A stretch of DNA of 64,000 bases from Helicobacter cetorum MIT 00-7128. Lineage in GTDB: Bacteria; Campylobacterota; Campylobacteria; Campylobacterales; Helicobacteraceae. The position numbers and the translations under genes are program-made. Location: the NCBI RefSeq assembly GCF_000259255.1, contig NC_017737.1, forward strand, positions 868,001-932,000, read 5' to 3'. The notes beneath the pieces were generated by a model. The model was not told the DNA's origin, did not search any database, and saw nothing but the letters and a program-made list of their open reading frames with translations. This document shows positions 47,801-54,170 of the stretch, in pieces (the stretch's first letter is position 1; each line of letters starts with the position of its first letter).

Positions 47801-50800
47801 CTCCATTCAAACGCACCGCATTTTTAAACTCATAGTATTCTTGCATAGTAGGAATGGTTATGATGTCTTTTGGGGTAGCTGGGTTGAGATTATCAGCCCC
47901 CATTACATCAAAATTGATTTCATAGAAATGATTTAAAAAAGGATTGTTTAAAGCACTTGCTTTTGCCTTTAGGGGTCTAAGTGAGCTTTCATCTCTTAAA
48001 GTATTTCTGTCTATTAAAAGGCTATTAAAATTACGCTTGCAAATATCAATATCCCATAACAAATCTTCTAAATTTTTAACAAACTCATTGCTTGTAGAAG
48101 GTGTGCCTAATTCCTTAGCTAGAAACTCTTTCATAGCACCATTAGGTTGATTGAGTATAGAAAGGCTATCTCTAGTTTGCAAGTTTTCTAAGCTTTGGTT
48201 GTAATGCTCTTTGAGTTTAGAAATCTCTTGGCGTTTTTTCTCTTGCTCTAGTAGGTTATTTTTAGCGTTTTGAATGCCTTTAGCCATTTGAGTGAGCTTA
48301 AACTCGCTTAAATTCTCTGGGTTCTCAAACATTTCCTTATAGAGATTATCCGCTTGAGTTTTGTAATCAACGCTGTAAAATTCTTTTTCTACTTGGTCTA
48401 ATTCTTCAATAGCTGTTTTAATCTCATTTATCATAGGATTTGGGGGAGTAGAAAGCGTATTTTCTTGTGGGGTAGTGTTTTCAATAGGTCTGTTTAACTC
48501 TTGGGATAATTGGTAATTTTCTCTTACTTTTTCTTGGACACTATAAGCAATATCCATAAGCGTGTCATTAGGATTGATTTCATTATCAACAAACTGATTG
48601 ATAGTTTCATTAGGAAATAAATCTAAAACATTATCAAAAACCTCAAATTCGGTGTTCGCTATTACATAAGGCTCTTTTTGAGCGTGATTTAATTCTAAAA
48701 ATCTTAAATCTTTAGTATTTTTATCTATCTTTTCTAAGGCATTTGCGACTTTGTTTAACATGCTTTCTACATGTTCTAAAGACATGTTTTCATTCTTGAT
48801 GTAGTGTTCAAGGGTTTTTTTAATAATGCCAACCATTCTGTCTTCTAAATCAGAAAGTCTTATATAGTTAAAGTCTTGGGTAGTTTGATAAAGGCTTGTT
48901 TGATAAACAAAAGGCATTACATTGTAACCTTCTGTTGAGTATTTATAAGGTTTATTTTGTTGGTAAGTTTCTTTTGCCTTTTGTAATTCTTGCTTACTAA
49001 TCCCAAAAATCTCTAAATCACTAAAAAGACTTTGAGTAGATAGGGTTGGGTTGGGATTGTTTTGTTCTTTGAGAGTATTCTCAATAGAATGGTTAGTATG
49101 GTTTAACTCTGCATTATTTAGAGTATCATTATTCAATCCTAAGGTGTTTTCATTGGCATTTTCAAATGCTTGATAAAGGTCAAACTCCCTTAAATCTTCA
49201 AGGGTTTTTTGAATTTCTAGCTGGGCTAAAACGCTTTCTAAATGCCCTAAAGACAAGTCTTTGTTTGAAACATAGAGCATAAAGGCATTATCTAAAAGTT
49301 GTAGAATTTCTGCGCCATTATCTTTAGGGGCGTTGTTGTATAAAGTAGAGTTAATACTAAGTTTGATGAGTTCGCTTTGGTATTTTTCTTTCATTTGAGA
49401 AAACTTAAATCCTAAAGGATATTTTGCCTCTATCTCTTCATCACTCCTAGCAAAAAGCATAGCGTTTTGCTCTGCTTTTAAGTTTTTATAATCACTAAAA
49501 GTAGGGTTATTTTCTGTAGCATAGCGCTCTTTTAAATCTTGTAAGGCTTTTAAGTCAATAAAGTATGTTTCTAAAAGAGTTTGTTCTTTTGTTCTAGAAT
49601 TTTCAAGGTCATTATTTTTGCTCTCCTTAGCTTGAATGATTGTTTCATTCAAGCTGATAAAATCATTGTAACGCTCTTTGTAAGCTTTTTCAAAATTGTC
49701 TATATCTCTTAGAATGTCTTCAAACGGCTTAATCTCTCTTTCTTTGATATTCCATTTGTCCCATTGACTACGCCCTTTGACATAAACCTTTTGATAGTAT
49801 TCTTGTAACTCCATTTTAGCCTTAGATACTTCTTCTAAGCTTAGAAGTTTGCGTGGCGTTTTTCCATAAAAATCTTTCATCAATGAATAATCTAAATCAT
49901 CTTGCATAGTCTCTTGTTCTTCTTTAGTCCAGCCTAAGATATGATTATTATGAGAGATAAACTCTTCAATTCTAGTGGCATTTTCAATGCTAAGGTTATT
50001 TTCTTTAGCAATAGAATTTCGTAGCAATTTGTATATTTTCCAAGAGAAACTAGGATAGGGTTCATGTTTATCTAGCCACGCACCATAACGAGTTGTTCTA
50101 GCATTATCTTCAATATTTCTTACAAAATCTTGCACTTTTTGAGCTAATTCAAATTCTAATGTTTTAATAGGGGTGTTAGGATTTTGAGTAGAGAGAATAG
50201 TATTAGAAGTGCTGGGTTCTAATATATCATTACTCATAGCATTGTCATTACCTTGAGTTTCAAAGGGCAATTTGTTACAGAGCTTAAAATACTCTTTGCT
50301 AGACATAGGGGGGACTATCTCTTTTACTAATTCATAATTGCTTGTTCTTTCTACTTCTGTGTAAACATCAGCAATATGGTCGTATTCTTTGGTGATTTCA
50401 TTGCCATTTTCTAAGACTTTCTTGTGTGTTTCATAGTGGTGGGTTAGCTCTACTTCTAAACCTTGTTCTTTTAAATCTTCTAAGCTGTTTGTATAGGTTA
50501 GTCTTTCAGTTTCTTTGTCATTAAGTGCTTGATTAGTTTTTGTATCAATAAGCTTGTAGTTTTTAGTTACACGCTTTTTAAACCCCTCATTATTGATTTC
50601 ATAATAGCGTGAGCTGTCTTTTACTTCACCATTAGCAAAGAAACTAACCTCTTCTGTGCTATTGTCATCATATTGGCGTTGTTCAGAGCTTAGATACTCC
50701 GCCCATTCAATAGGGTTTCTGTTAATCATGCTTAGCGTGTTGCTTTTAAACTTCACTTGATAATTAAGTGGCTCTTGTTCTTTGCTAGGCAATGTTGTGG

Positions 50801-50936
50801 TTGGCTCTAGTGTAATGTCAGTATTTTCTTGTTTATAGGGGCTAGTATTGATGACATCGCCATCATCTAAGATACTGAATAAGTTGGGTTGTTCTCTTAA
50901 TTCGTTTAACTTCTTTTTACTAGGTTTATATGCCAT
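38883..50936 (-). CDS. Giant SNF2-type DNA methylase-helicase (OrfQ / DarB-like)
   Basis: About 4017 residues from the ATG at 50936, where AAGGA lies 7 bases upstream; the longer frame starts with a TTG. N-terminal ~1900 residues are mostly helical, Asn/Gln/Glu-rich, with a hydrophilic linker at about 1232-1502. N6-adenine methylase: EPSCGTGKFLAY (motif I, ~2082) and NPPYGQH (motif IV, ~2144). SNF2/SF2 helicase: HQVGAGKT (~2895), VDEAHLFK (~3060) and motif VI GRGIRQG (~3571). This two-enzyme architecture resembles P1 DarB and TnPZ OrfQ, thought to protect transferred DNA. It is longer than the ~2800-residue H. pylori OrfQ I remember. It is broken by no frameshift. Confidence 0.85.
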   Translation of the reverse strand: MAYKPSKKKLNELREQPNLFSILDDGDVINTSPYKQENTDITLEPTTTLPSKEQEPLNYQVKFKSNTLSMINRNPIEWAEYLSSEQRQYDDNSTEEVSFFANGEVKDSSRYYEINNEGFKKRVTKNYKLIDTKTNQALNDKETERLTYTNSLEDLKEQGLEVELTHHYETHKKVLENGNEITKEYDHIADVYTEVERTSNYELVKEIVPPMSSKEYFKLCNKLPFETQGNDNAMSNDILEPSTSNTILSTQNPNTPIKTLEFELAQKVQDFVRNIEDNARTTRYGAWLDKHEPYPSFSWKIYKLLRNSIAKENNLSIENATRIEEFISHNNHILGWTKEEQETMQDDLDYSLMKDFYGKTPRKLLSLEEVSKAKMELQEYYQKVYVKGRSQWDKWNIKEREIKPFEDILRDIDNFEKAYKERYNDFISLNETIIQAKESKNNDLENSRTKEQTLLETYFIDLKALQDLKERYATENNPTFSDYKNLKAEQNAMLFARSDEEIEAKYPLGFKFSQMKEKYQSELIKLSINSTLYNNAPKDNGAEILQLLDNAFMLYVSNKDLSLGHLESVLAQLEIQKTLEDLREFDLYQAFENANENTLGLNNDTLNNAELNHTNHSIENTLKEQNNPNPTLSTQSLFSDLEIFGISKQELQKAKETYQQNKPYKYSTEGYNVMPFVYQTSLYQTTQDFNYIRLSDLEDRMVGIIKKTLEHYIKNENMSLEHVESMLNKVANALEKIDKNTKDLRFLELNHAQKEPYVIANTEFEVFDNVLDLFPNETINQFVDNEINPNDTLMDIAYSVQEKVRENYQLSQELNRPIENTTPQENTLSTPPNPMINEIKTAIEELDQVEKEFYSVDYKTQADNLYKEMFENPENLSEFKLTQMAKGIQNAKNNLLEQEKKRQEISKLKEHYNQSLENLQTRDSLSILNQPNGAMKEFLAKELGTPSTSNEFVKNLEDLLWDIDICKRNFNSLLIDRNTLRDESSLRPLKAKASALNNPFLNHFYEINFDVMGADNLNPATPKDIITIPTMQEYYEFKNAVRLNGAYHQSLETKLDKLETLMREFCAKFHKEFGIDLIDLNNPLNQPFKASKTPLEQLQDLINNEPNKETLKEEFNQKLNAIVSNNAIINTFKRNIDITEMVLNDFKKDMSMDFENLYYNNKEFNALITQSLSVIVGDLISENSLMDNKTIDNTIEPNQSINNSITENNDNNNPSLSNASLELEQQNLGEQNANNNDARIERDGAEVHRDLHTIRIPRETQERTQKEMGERIQEKIPKQNIQNKDLALHNEPRETTSERILQSSDPRLVSRGTPPRQHVENDHLARNGHRTSTGGNETERREETSGHQNDVGGREERDLSQDERRTPPLSQQEPSQSGQRNDMVSHGADDREEGLGLLRLSNPREMGALFPTNDEINGERSSREHINSDRESNQDGTRSPRQHAISNQESARDDRYGATQRGSNQSVSLSTNKQNYREPSVERGLESARESRDKKTRLQANLDNLQGLLHSIKNNTIASEPNFRERLIQAISTNPTLSAHHLGKQLLENPTTKTFIDEWGEKISSKEVIGLFENLLEGTLKDLESSQKTQEQEPILEKQNEQEISNLRLYTMSEKLELLIQSIEKKELVDSLKIDTDNKLEELFYIMQESLSDLDGLESARYTRIVAKVQDLPFYLKKQDFKDIEFSDNEKMLLQEVIQMQKEHEQRLIYDKTISTLDKKEALKTPFIFSPLENPLYLDIKEKLDSGSYYYGIISEFYDILLKAEIKQKVYENIKKKDTIILTENSISKEIANLRKNTDRYDNLVIGPRTTENTLKDVKRLFNEELDLSSYVNLSEAIFSANAEVLSSKTNAQELQTIEPIAENSNQEISNFIQEPNAQELSQTSRLQTTPLFESLLKNYNPAPPEIPNFKNENELLNAVFQETITQKNGTEPQATENAKEEQTPQQVQENPKLDFKPNEEILINGKVSRYKANIKAIELLKELQIREKALQDINSDLHYYATKEEKEILAQFSGWGGLESYFKQENPKEHQELKTLLTKQEFEKALLSTRDAYYTPKLVIDSIYAGLEQLGFNNDDNKKEIFEPSCGTGKFLAYAPSDKNYHFVGTELDPISAGISQFLYPNQRIENKALQNYDFYQDYDAFIGNPPYGQHKIYSSNDMELSGASIHNYFLGKAIKELKEDGIGAFVVSSWFLDAKNSKMREHIAKQATFLGAIRLPNSVFKGTGAEVTSDIVFFKKGVNSEINQDFTHSKLYYEDLIKALNNYHAKAIEILQENKLDNLVDRAKLNIINILANYFNLKPQNEQSDFYNIDTSTFGYSEEDYQTIKDFIDKVGENKIDLNEQTLNEYFTNHPQNILGNLSLEKTRYSEEVNGKRIYKYELQVLENKDLDLSNAISKIIKNLPKNVYQYHKKTIKTNALIIDRNDERYKEVSRLIKDLEVGELVKFDNRYYKLEQNNENAIFLAPTKIAGKTQEKRIVEYLKLKVALNDLTNAELNPLSSDLELENKRAKLNAVYEGFVKKFGYLNENKNRKDIRQDLYGAKVLGLEKDFEKEITLKSAKAQNISPRKPSAKKAQIFFERTLNPKKEFSITNAKEALIASLNQKGRLDLHFIRDNFKTQSLEATINELLEQKLIYKDHSDNGDYILANDYLSGNVKKQLKEVKEAIERGVEGLENNLKDLERIIPKDLKATEIMANINSPWIPTKYLEEFLVELASNHYEKQYGYKMNDAQIENIKKDINIYHFQGTFRVVVNGFNNGLDELFGIRDKVHTSYYKVPFSHLLAKVLNNKDLSVKYEKPHPTEPKKTIQVTDEELSNVARSKAEELKEAFQDWIYKDYERRTHLEQIYNDTFNNSVLKTYDGTHLELEGFNSNITLRPHQKNAVFRTIQDRAVCLDHQVGAGKTLCAIASCMEQKRMGLVNKTLIAVPNHLTKQWGDEFYRAYPNANVLVVDSKDITENERELLYNQIANNNYDAVIIAHSHLELLSNPREIVEELREEELNKAEENFRRLEKQYLANKKEFKKPNEKAHKNKLDKINDKYDKILEKQGSHIDISQMGIDNLIVDEAHLFKNLAFETSMEKIAGLGNQQGSNRARDLFIKTRYLHKNNKKMMFLTGTPIANSLSEMYHLQRYLTPEILKERGLDYFDDWAKTYGEVVSDFELDTSAQSYKMVNRFSKFSDVQGLSTMYRAFADIVSNDDILKHNPNFVPKVYGGKPINVVVPRSEEVAQYIGIADENGKYNEGSIIDRMQKCEGKKNKKGEDNILSCTTDARKVALDYRLIDPSAKVEKEFSKSYAMAENIYQNYIETNEVKGTQLGFIGLSTPKVHSQKVSLEEVDYSLGALNEIKEKIQKQFSDRYGSGVNLESNFVNDFIKMHLDNIKQIKAGTFPLEMSLNEYREENSIDDFENELLHDISENTKDYEKYLNLLENTNELENKKAIDETQELLESLSQYDENGKLITPSKKELENELDEKKAKSVDLDEELAKNCKFDVYSDVLRHLVKMGIPQNEIAFIHDAKSEEQKQDLFKRVNRGEVRVLLGSPAKMGVGTNVQERLVAMHELDCPWRPDELLQMEGRGIRQGNLLHQADPENFSMKIYRYATEKTYDSRMWQIIETKSKGIEQFRNAHKLGLNELEDFNMGSSNASEMKAEATGNPLIIEEVKLRQIIKSEEAKYKAFNKEYYFNEESLKNNTSKLDFLHKELKDLEVLKNSVIIPTNTEIKLYDLRNETSKDYELIKVKEVEPLKENATMKEELEHKKLKKQNKQVAEQNKIMLDEIREQFITDMVNLFYKEDEEHKVLEYKGFVVSAFKSKYQVEFSLSPKDNLKVAYTPENLVFKNQNVFATSYNFCGEIKFDGFLKRLDNAITKLPEKIKELENSITNTKENIAKYTRLVEQKEEYPRLEYLQALKLDHRTLIDDLAKMGKDREYKPVFNPKSKEVLKNLEAEKKASLGGESKEQEENKLKNKEQEIKKIDNANNEVCLETDNAIEQNKKTIVSAPYNRFAPTNKQSSQESHLTI
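46430..47242 (-). CDS. Candidate overlapping gene (+1 frame) nested in the giant methylase gene
   Basis: 270-codon frame, same strand as the host gene, shifted +1. The ATG at 47242 follows AGGAG with six bases between, a near-ideal ribosome site. The predicted protein is balanced and globular-looking, with 7 Trp and about 20 Met, and starts MQTTMMQGLSEMEQKF; other stretches are LFPGEHPLDSMWRM and YYAYLILERWVHYF. I recognise no family. In the same stretch the host protein turns into an Arg/Glu/Asp/Gln/Ser-rich low-complexity linker, as expected when a second frame constrains it. Third-position bases favour the host frame, so the nested frame would be the overprinted one. Not conclusive without expression or conservation. 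Confidence 0.6.
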   Translation of the reverse strand: MQTTMMQGLSEMEQKFIETYIPYGYPERRKNALKRKWANAFKRRYPNKTFKTKTLPYIMSLEKQQAKEFFSLATQDLFPGEHPLDSMWRMTTWLEMVIEPAQEEMRLKEEKKQADIKMMLEAEKRGIYPKMREEHHPYRNKNLVNQVNATIWYLMEQMTEKRDLDYYAYLILERWVHYFPQTMKSMENEVLGSISTAIENQTKMELEVLDSMQSQIKRAQGMTDMELLKEAQINQYHYLLISRITESQAWKEDWKVLEKAGIKKQDFRQI

Positions 50937-50999
50937 TACCATATCCTTAATATTTAAAATAGTCTTAAATATTGTAGGATTTTTCAAAAATTAAACAAT

Positions 51000-51060
51000 A
51001 CCCATAACTCATCGGCTGTAAGCTCGTAATTTAGGGTTCTGTAGCGTTTGGTTTATGGGT
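51000..51060. ncRNA. Structured intergenic element between the giant gene and the VirB5-like gene
   Basis: ACCCATAA (51000-51007) and TTATGGGT (51053-51060) pair perfectly around 45 bases that contain a further small GCT/AGC stem (GGCTGTAAGC). It lies between divergent genes, 66 bp before the VirB5-like ATG. It could be a leader RNA, operator or terminator; no known class recognised. Confidence 0.3.
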
Positions 51061-51125
51061 CTTGTTTAAAAAAGTTAATTAGGTTAAACTTTATGTAAGG
51101 AAAATCTGGTGAAAGGACTAATGCT

Positions 51126-52424
51126 ATGAAAAAATTAACTCTTTTTTCTTGTCTTTCTATGAGTGTTGTTAGTGCTATGGGAATTACTTGGGTCTATAAT
51201 CCTACTTCTAATATCAAACAGGCACAAATGCTAACGAGCATGTCTAAAAGGATTGACCAAGGCACAGTGATGATTAAAAAATACACCACTATGATTGAAA
51301 AAGCCCAAGCTACTATCAATCAATTAAATCGTGTCAATAGTGTGTTAAATCAGACTCAATCCTTTTTGACTGGGAGCGCTATCAATATCGCAAATCCCAT
51401 GCAAGTGATTGAAAACACCAAATACATCTTGGAAAATATGCAACAAAATGCTGAAAACATTAAAGAGAGTGTGTCTCAATACAACGCTAAACAAGCCTTA
51501 CAAGGCAGGTATTTAGCTAGTCAATGCCCTTGGTTAGATTATTCTAAGGTTGTGGCTAAGGCTAAGAATTTGCCCTTTGTTAAAACAGGCAAGCAAAATA
51601 CCGCAGTTTTTAAGAGTGCGAGAAATTTTGCGGATAGTTTGTCTTATAATCTAACTAGTCAAACTGATAGCATGATGGGGACTTTAAGTGGTAGGGCGTA
51701 TGCCTTAGAGATTTGCAAACAAAATAAGAACCAACAACTAGCCTTGCAAATTAGAGAGCAAGAAATCCAAGCCAAGACCGCCCTTTTAAACAATGATTTG
51801 CAAGCTTACCAACAATATAAAGCCATTCAAGCAAAACTTTCCGCTCAACTAGAAGCCAATATCCAAGCCGAACTTTTTGCAAGAAGTGTGCCTTTAATCA
51901 ACAGACAAATCCAGCAGTTAGAAAGCTTAGGGGTAGAGGATATGAAATATCAAGGCAAATTTTGTAAAAAGATAGTGGGCGATAATGGTAAGACTACATG
52001 TTATCCTATGAAATATAGTGTAGAAAGGCTTAATAGTGAATTGCTTAATTATAAGGCAGAATTAGCCAAAGAACTTCAAAAAGCAGGCACAAACAAGAGC
52101 ACACAAGCTCAAGTCTATGCCAACATGAAACAAAAATTTGAAATGCTTACCATTGACTATATCAAGGACATTGCAAGCAATCTCACTTTTTTAAATGAAA
52201 CGATGAGCTTAATTTCTAGCATGTTGGCTAGAGACTATCAAGAGCAACATGGCTATGTGAATAATGTTAAGCCCGTAACAGAACAGAACGCACAAATGCA
52301 GAGATTAAACAATCAGTTGAGTCAAGCCTATCAAGCAAGCCTTAATCAATATGGTTTCCCTAATTCTAAAGCTCAAAGTAGCTCTAGCAGTGCTAGTAAT
52401 AGCTCTAAATTGAAGATTGAATAA
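51126..52424 (+). CDS. VirB5/TrbJ-like conjugal transfer protein
   Basis: 432 residues, start supported by GTGAAAGGACTAATGCT. A signal peptide of about 17 residues is followed by a YNPTSNIKQAQMLTSM motif, typical of VirB5/TrbJ proteins that cap or assemble the pilus, and a long helical coiled-coil body (KQALQGRYLAS, LALQIREQEIQ). A Ser/Asn-rich tail ends at 52424. A pilus-tip or mating-pair role is inferred from the family. It reads rightward, alone on this strand beside the leftward VirB6 set. Confidence 0.72.
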   Translation: MKKLTLFSCLSMSVVSAMGITWVYNPTSNIKQAQMLTSMSKRIDQGTVMIKKYTTMIEKAQATINQLNRVNSVLNQTQSFLTGSAINIANPMQVIENTKYILENMQQNAENIKESVSQYNAKQALQGRYLASQCPWLDYSKVVAKAKNLPFVKTGKQNTAVFKSARNFADSLSYNLTSQTDSMMGTLSGRAYALEICKQNKNQQLALQIREQEIQAKTALLNNDLQAYQQYKAIQAKLSAQLEANIQAELFARSVPLINRQIQQLESLGVEDMKYQGKFCKKIVGDNGKTTCYPMKYSVERLNSELLNYKAELAKELQKAGTNKSTQAQVYANMKQKFEMLTIDYIKDIASNLTFLNETMSLISSMLARDYQEQHGYVNNVKPVTEQNAQMQRLNNQLSQAYQASLNQYGFPNSKAQSSSSSASNSSKLKIE

Positions 52425-52445
52425 GAAAGTTTAGAAAGTTTGTAG

Positions 52446-52530
52446 TATAATAGTAAGCGTAACCCATTGAGTTGGGCGAGAGCTTACCTTTAAGGTTAAG
52501 TTACCCTACCTTGTAGTAGGGAGTATTTTC
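52446..52530 (+). ncRNA. Candidate small structured RNA (or terminator) with a perfect TATAAT
   Basis: TATAAT at 52446-52451 in a TGTAG context, then nested hairpins: GTAAGC / GCTTAC (52453-52458, 52482-52487) enclosing CCCA / TGGG (52463-52466, 52473-52476), and a terminal stem CCCTAC / GTAGGG (52504-52509, 52516-52521) followed by TATTTTCTT. It may be a ~70-nt RNA, or only the terminator of the VirB5-like gene with a chance -10 box. Confidence 0.4.
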
Positions 52531-52926
52531 TTATATGATTTCTTCTTTTATTCTTTCTTTTAGACTTTTTAAAACTTCACTTGATACTTCAGCGAGTTTG
52601 TTGCGCCTACGCCTAATATCAAACACTCTTATTTGGTGCAATAAAGCAATTTGCTCTGTATGGTTGCTGTCTATAAAAGAATAATGATAAAGGCGTGCTT
52701 TTTTATGTGTTTTACTGCTTAAGGGAATACCTAGAAAAAGAGATTTAGAAATTTTTCTCACTACTAAGACAGGTCTTACAAAGTCGTTAGACTTTCCATA
52801 GACTTCATAACCTATGTTATAGCCAATGCTAACCCAATAAATACTCCCAGCCACTATAGTGCGTCTAGGGGGCTTAGTATTGATTTGTTTCTTTTGTTCG
52901 TTCCATTTGTCAAAGGGTGTATTCAT
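52531..52926 (-). CDS. PemK/MazF-like toxin-family protein
   Basis: 131 residues from the ATG at 52926 (TTG at 52941 would overlap the VirB6-like gene). The PemK pattern is visible: RRTIVAGSIYWVSIGYNIGYE, the RPVLVVRK strand, the PLSSKTHK loop and a VFDIRRRRNKL segment. Such proteins are mRNA interferases in toxin-antitoxin pairs. No small antitoxin gene is adjacent; it sits 5 bp behind the VirB6-like gene, inside the transfer operon, which is an odd place. It could be an orphan toxin, part of the transfer machinery, or repurposed. Confidence 0.7.
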   Translation of the reverse strand: MNTPFDKWNEQKKQINTKPPRRTIVAGSIYWVSIGYNIGYEVYGKSNDFVRPVLVVRKISKSLFLGIPLSSKTHKKARLYHYSFIDSNHTEQIALLHQIRVFDIRRRRNKLAEVSSEVLKSLKERIKEEII

Positions 52927-52931
52927 ACCAA

Positions 52932-54167
52932 TTATTCCCAATCTCTATGGGGGGCTGAAAATCTTTCAACTGAGATTTTAGGTTTGAGCATGTTAGAGGC
53001 TTTTGAAATACCCTCTTGGGCTAGATGAGAGACTCCGCCTGTAGCAACACCTAACGCACTATTACCCACTGCACCTACCACACCTTTTGCAACGCCCATT
53101 GCACCACCTTGCCCTCCACTTGCATTCACATAACCTCTCTTAGCCATACCAGCAACCGCTGCTCCTACCATACCACCAGTTTGAACGATATTAGAAATCA
53201 TATTGCCTGCATCAGCTATTGTGCCTTGTGTGCCAAAGATAGCGTTAATAACATCTGGGATTTTTTTGGCAAGTAAAATTAAAATGATTGTAAGAATAAT
53301 GGCAAAAACACAATGCATAAGGATACTAGCAATGTTGGCATGATTATTGTTAACGAACGCAGTTAAATCTAAATTCCCCAAAGCATAATCAATTCCTACC
53401 ATATTAAAACTTGACACTACCATAATCAACGGCATGTAAAAAGTCAAAGACACTAATTTTTTTACATAAGTCCAAGCAAAACCTCTTGTTTGTTGGAAAA
53501 AGACTAAGGGGATAAACAGCACATAGAAAAGCTTGTAAATAGTATATTCTAGGAAACTAATCACAATGTAAAGCATGATAAAAACAAAAAGTGCAACATT
53601 GGCAATCAAATATGAACCAATAAATAAAAAACAAATTAAGGGTTTTAAGATATTGTTAATACCAATTTTTATATCCCACATCTTATCAACTATTTGAGAA
53701 AAACTTTCCCATGTTTTTTGAATATTCCTTTCTACAATAAAACTTCTATTCTTTAAACTGCTATTAATATTGCCAATATAACCATTAATCTTTCTATCAG
53801 CTTTTTGAACAATAGAACTAACCATATTTGCTGGAGTTTCAATTAAAGTAAAAAATTCTTGTTGTGATTGTGTTGGGTTTCTAATGCTCCAATTATAAAA
53901 TATTAAATATCCTAAAAAGACAGCAATCATAACTAAGTGTTTGCGTTCAACTAAATCTTGATTTTTTACCCTATTGACAATATATAAGACAATAAGAAAG
54001 GCAAAAAGACTATTCATGGCGGTATGAACCATACCGCCCAATTCTTTTGAAAAAGTTTCAAGAAGAGTATTAAAAAAAGTTTCTACTTCGCCTATAAAGG
54101 CTTTATACCAATTTACATCATTTGCTAGTGGTGTAGATTGAACCCCTAATGGATTACTGCTATCCAT
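52932..54167 (-). CDS. VirB6/TrbL-family inner-membrane channel protein
   Basis: 411 residues with about six to seven membrane helices (for example LFAFLIVLYIV, LICFLFIGSYLIANVALFVF, ILMHCVFAIILTIILILLA) and a Gly/Ala-rich C-terminal tail (ASGGQGGAMGVAKG). A polytopic VirB6-type component of the type IV channel. Starts 3 bp after the stop of the EexN-like gene and ends 5 bp before the PemK-like start. Confidence 0.8.
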   Translation of the reverse strand: MDSSNPLGVQSTPLANDVNWYKAFIGEVETFFNTLLETFSKELGGMVHTAMNSLFAFLIVLYIVNRVKNQDLVERKHLVMIAVFLGYLIFYNWSIRNPTQSQQEFFTLIETPANMVSSIVQKADRKINGYIGNINSSLKNRSFIVERNIQKTWESFSQIVDKMWDIKIGINNILKPLICFLFIGSYLIANVALFVFIMLYIVISFLEYTIYKLFYVLFIPLVFFQQTRGFAWTYVKKLVSLTFYMPLIMVVSSFNMVGIDYALGNLDLTAFVNNNHANIASILMHCVFAIILTIILILLAKKIPDVINAIFGTQGTIADAGNMISNIVQTGGMVGAAVAGMAKRGYVNASGGQGGAMGVAKGVVGAVGNSALGVATGGVSHLAQEGISKASNMLKPKISVERFSAPHRDWE

Positions 54168-54170
54168 GTT

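Noticed and set aside
52446-52530. Type III toxI-like antitoxin RNA for the PemK-like protein
   Set aside because: It is on the opposite strand and downstream of the toxin gene, with no tandem repeats; toxI elements are upstream on the same strand and repeated. Kept only as a structured-RNA candidate.
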